Source: Apostichopus japonicus (lineage: Eukaryota > Echinodermata > Holothuroidea > Aspidochirotida > Stichopodidae). Taken from it: a DNA stretch of 64,000 bases. The notes under the pieces are model-generated. The model did no database searches. It saw only the letters and a list, made by a program, of their open reading frames with translations, and had not been told where the DNA came from. The stretch's first letter is position 1, and the number at the start of each line of letters is the position of its first letter. This document shows positions 61,731-64,000 of this stretch, in pieces. The position numbers were made by a program, and so were the translations under genes. The stretch covers positions 40,306,111-40,370,110 of the forward strand of contig NC_092576.1 of the NCBI RefSeq assembly GCF_037975245.1, in the 5' to 3' direction.

Positions 61731-61797
61731 CTCTTCTCGGCCTTTTGGCTAAGATCATGTGTAGTATCTGTTCCCTTCGGGAATGGTGATACACACC
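61731..61797 (+). ncRNA. U2 snRNA 5'-end-like sequence, chimeric
   Basis: CTTCTCGGCCTTTTGGCTAA, then GATCATGTGTAGTATCTGTT, matches the first ~45 nt of U2 snRNA, including stem I and the branch-point recognition GTAGTA. The next bases (CCCTTCGGGAATGGTGATAC) form a different small hairpin in place of U2 stem IIa, and no Sm site or stems III-IV follow. Downstream, CCCAGGTTCTTTCCTGGG (61880-61897) is another hairpin before a T-rich run. It may be a U2-derived SINE head or a retro-pseudogene. It is not a functional U2 gene as it stands. Confidence 0.6.
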
Positions 61798-64000
61798 TGA
61801 CGATGATCACACAGTCACAGTCCCGATGCAAGGGGACTGGGGCTGAGAGCGGATCAGTCGTTTGGTAGTTTGGTTTTCGTGCCCAGGTTCTTTCCTGGGT
61901 GACTTTTTCTTAAAAAGTATCGAAAGTCTTGGGCGCAGAGTCATTTTTGTTGTGTGTTTGTAATCTGGCTTGGTCTCTAGTTGCTGCTCTGCGGTTAACT
62001 GATACACAGGCTAGCATCGATTCCTCCATACAGATCTTCTTACAGTATTCCTGGCCGTGCTAAGGACCCCTCGGAACGCAACAATATGTACTTCTATACG
62101 GCGAAGGACAAAATCGTGACTTCAGAGATTGTATTACTTCATCACGCGGATTCATTACAATTTTTGTAATTATATTCATTTAACGAGTTTATGTAAATAA
62201 AGATCGTAGTTTGTCAATACTGTATTTCTGAGGAAATGTCATGCTTGGGAAGTGCGCCATCTATTCTTTGCTATCATAATCCCATAGAAATCGAGGTAAG
62301 GAGAATGACGTCATGCCACATATTCTGAAGCCGCTATCCAACTGGTGGCGCTTTGCTTGTACGGCAAGAAAGTACCGGCGCGTAATACAACACTACGTCT
62401 TTGGCACAACTTAAGTGATAAAGTTGACATAAATGACTCGAAATGGTAATATCGTGTGCCGTATTTGGGTTCGAAAATCGTCAACAATGTTTCATTGGAC
62501 TCACTGGACTGTAGTTTCACAGGTCATTCTCAGAAAGCAATAGTAGAAAGCAATTACATACGAATATAATTACTTTACTAGTTTCGTTTGTTCAGCTGTT
62601 GTATTGTTATTCACTGGACCCTGGATATAGTTAGCCACTAGGCCCTAGACCGGCTTCGGTTGTCCTATGAGATGTGATATGACTAAAGCCTAATGACAAA
62701 AATGATCACCACCCAAGTTTACCTAAAACAGTATTCCTAACGATAGATCCACATGCCAGAATAACATGGGATGACGGTTATGATGTCCTGGGCTTATCCC
62801 TAACAATTGAGTACTAGGAAAATAAGCTTAGCCTAACTTAGGCCTATTGCCCTTAGTTTAAATTAGCTTATTGGTCAAAACTTAAGCATAGACTATTAAA
62901 GTATTTTAACATATCTAGAACTGATTGTAAAAATATTCAAAAACATCCTCCATTAACAACATATTCCCAACGCTCTCTGAAGGTAGAATAAATTACAATG
63001 TGTTATTCAATGGTTAAACTTATATCATCATTATCATTGTAACGACCTCTCAAAACTTATAACCAATATGGTGGGGTAGTAACACGGCAAAATATTGTAT
63101 GAATTGGCATGCGATGTAATATCCGATGTATACCTATATGATATGCAAAACTGACATGTTGAACGCGCGCGGAGCGCGCGAAAAAGTATGGTTAAATATT
63201 TTTCGGTCAAGTCGTTATAACAATAATAATACATAATTTCTATATATTGCCAAACAAATAGCCCTCCCTCCCCACTATATTTTTCGGTCAAGTCGTCATT
63301 ACCACCCCCCCCCCCCCCCAATTGGGCACCTACGCTCATGGTCAGCAGAATAGCTCTTACCACTCTGGTCGCCATAACATGTCTCTTTTGAGAAAAGTAC
63401 ACTTACTCTTTCGAAAAAATGGGGAAAATTCAATTCAATTTCAAAGTTGAATGAGCAATGTATGTATGAAGACGTAAACATGATATGGCATTTTGCTGTA
63501 CAACGCAACGAGCCAAAGAGCTTCACTGCTTAAACACCTGGTGATACACTGTGTCAGCATTCTTACTAGTGCAATTTCTATGCATAAACAAATATACAAT
63601 TCAAAGAAACAAAAAACGAAAATTCCAGGTCGCTTCCTTTCATCTTTACATTCCAACAATAAGCACCTGTTTCCAAAACACATGCAATCCTACCGTAAAC
63701 AAGTATCTACGTACATACACATTGTATTACCACTGTAACATTAAGTGTGTACGTTTAGCTAGTGTGTCATTCGTTCCCTGCGACATACAACTGGAGTTAC
63801 GTCATTTTAGCGAGAATATCGTTTGTGGTTTGCTGATGTTATTAAAATAGCTGAAATTAGGTGAAATTAAGGTGAACGCTGTAGGCCTGGTACCTTACGA
63901 ATACGAGTGTATTATAAGTCATTTTGAAAGGAAGATTATCAGCAACGGTAATATTGTTTCTATTTCATGACTAGGGGTTCCAATATAGCTTCGATTCCTA
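61798..64000. other. Terminal non-coding stretch
   Basis: It includes a GCGCGCGGAGCGCGCG palindrome (about 63164-63180), and two copies of ATATTTTTCGGTCAAGTCGT (63196 and 63277) near a C16 tract at 63304, both typical of dispersed repeats. No gene was supported. Confidence 0.45.

Noticed and set aside
61731-61797. Functional U2 snRNA gene
   Set aside because: Only the 5' ~45 nt match. Stem IIa, the Sm site and stems III-IV are absent.

Overview
The window is eukaryotic, AT-rich, intron-rich DNA dense in repeats. The gene content is an immunoglobulin/NACHT receptor gene, fragments of related NACHT-gene tails, and a rhodopsin-class GPCR. With tRNA-derived SINEs whose 3' body contains 'GCGCTATATGAATG', and tandem repeats built on 'TTGTAAACACGATATCTCAAG', this looks like a marine deuterostome invertebrate, most likely an echinoderm and perhaps a sea cucumber. 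The taxon is inference. Nothing prokaryotic was seen.

Layout. (1) About 0.88-11.9 kb is block A: the 3' exons of a NACHT/LRR-type gene on + (879-6054), then an intact intronless GPCR on - (10717-11811). (2) 12-16.6 kb holds no gene. It contains a minus-strand SINE whose 3' tail has grown into a ~490-bp (AAT)n tract, and two long (AT)n tracts. (3) About 17.6-33.3 kb is block B, a second, decayed copy of block A in the same order and orientation: NACHT-gene tail exons (17653-25406, one carrying a net 1-base deletion), then a broken GPCR copy (about 32380-33310, -). Relative to A, B gained a ~2.45-kb uninterrupted (ATGG)n array with an adjoining (GATA)n array, a SINE, and several smaller insertions. 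(4) 33.3-42 kb is a repeat-rich gene desert with a probable solo LTR (34299-35190, GTAC target duplication), a striking fold-back element (35810-36595, GATTGACC target duplication), and minisatellites. (5) 42180-59404 (+) is gene C, the main gene. Eight phase-consistent exons encode a signal peptide, four Ig-like domains, one transmembrane helix, two small linker exons and a NACHT NTPase module. Its 10.5-kb second intron holds a TA-flanked 4.4-kb DNA element that carries a SAM-like first exon on its minus strand. (6) 59.4-64 kb holds higher-order tandem repeats and a chimeric U2-snRNA-5'-end sequence.

How it fits together. Blocks A and B and gene C appear to be three members of a tandem array of one receptor family. 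The last 35 codons of gene C's NACHT exon resemble exon B0 of block B, and the following B exons match block A. A complete member would therefore be signal peptide - Ig - TM - NACHT - LRR-like tail. Gene C's own tail exons were not found before the window ends. The notable system is a putative single-pass surface receptor with an Ig ectodomain joined to a cytoplasmic NLR-type NACHT ATPase.
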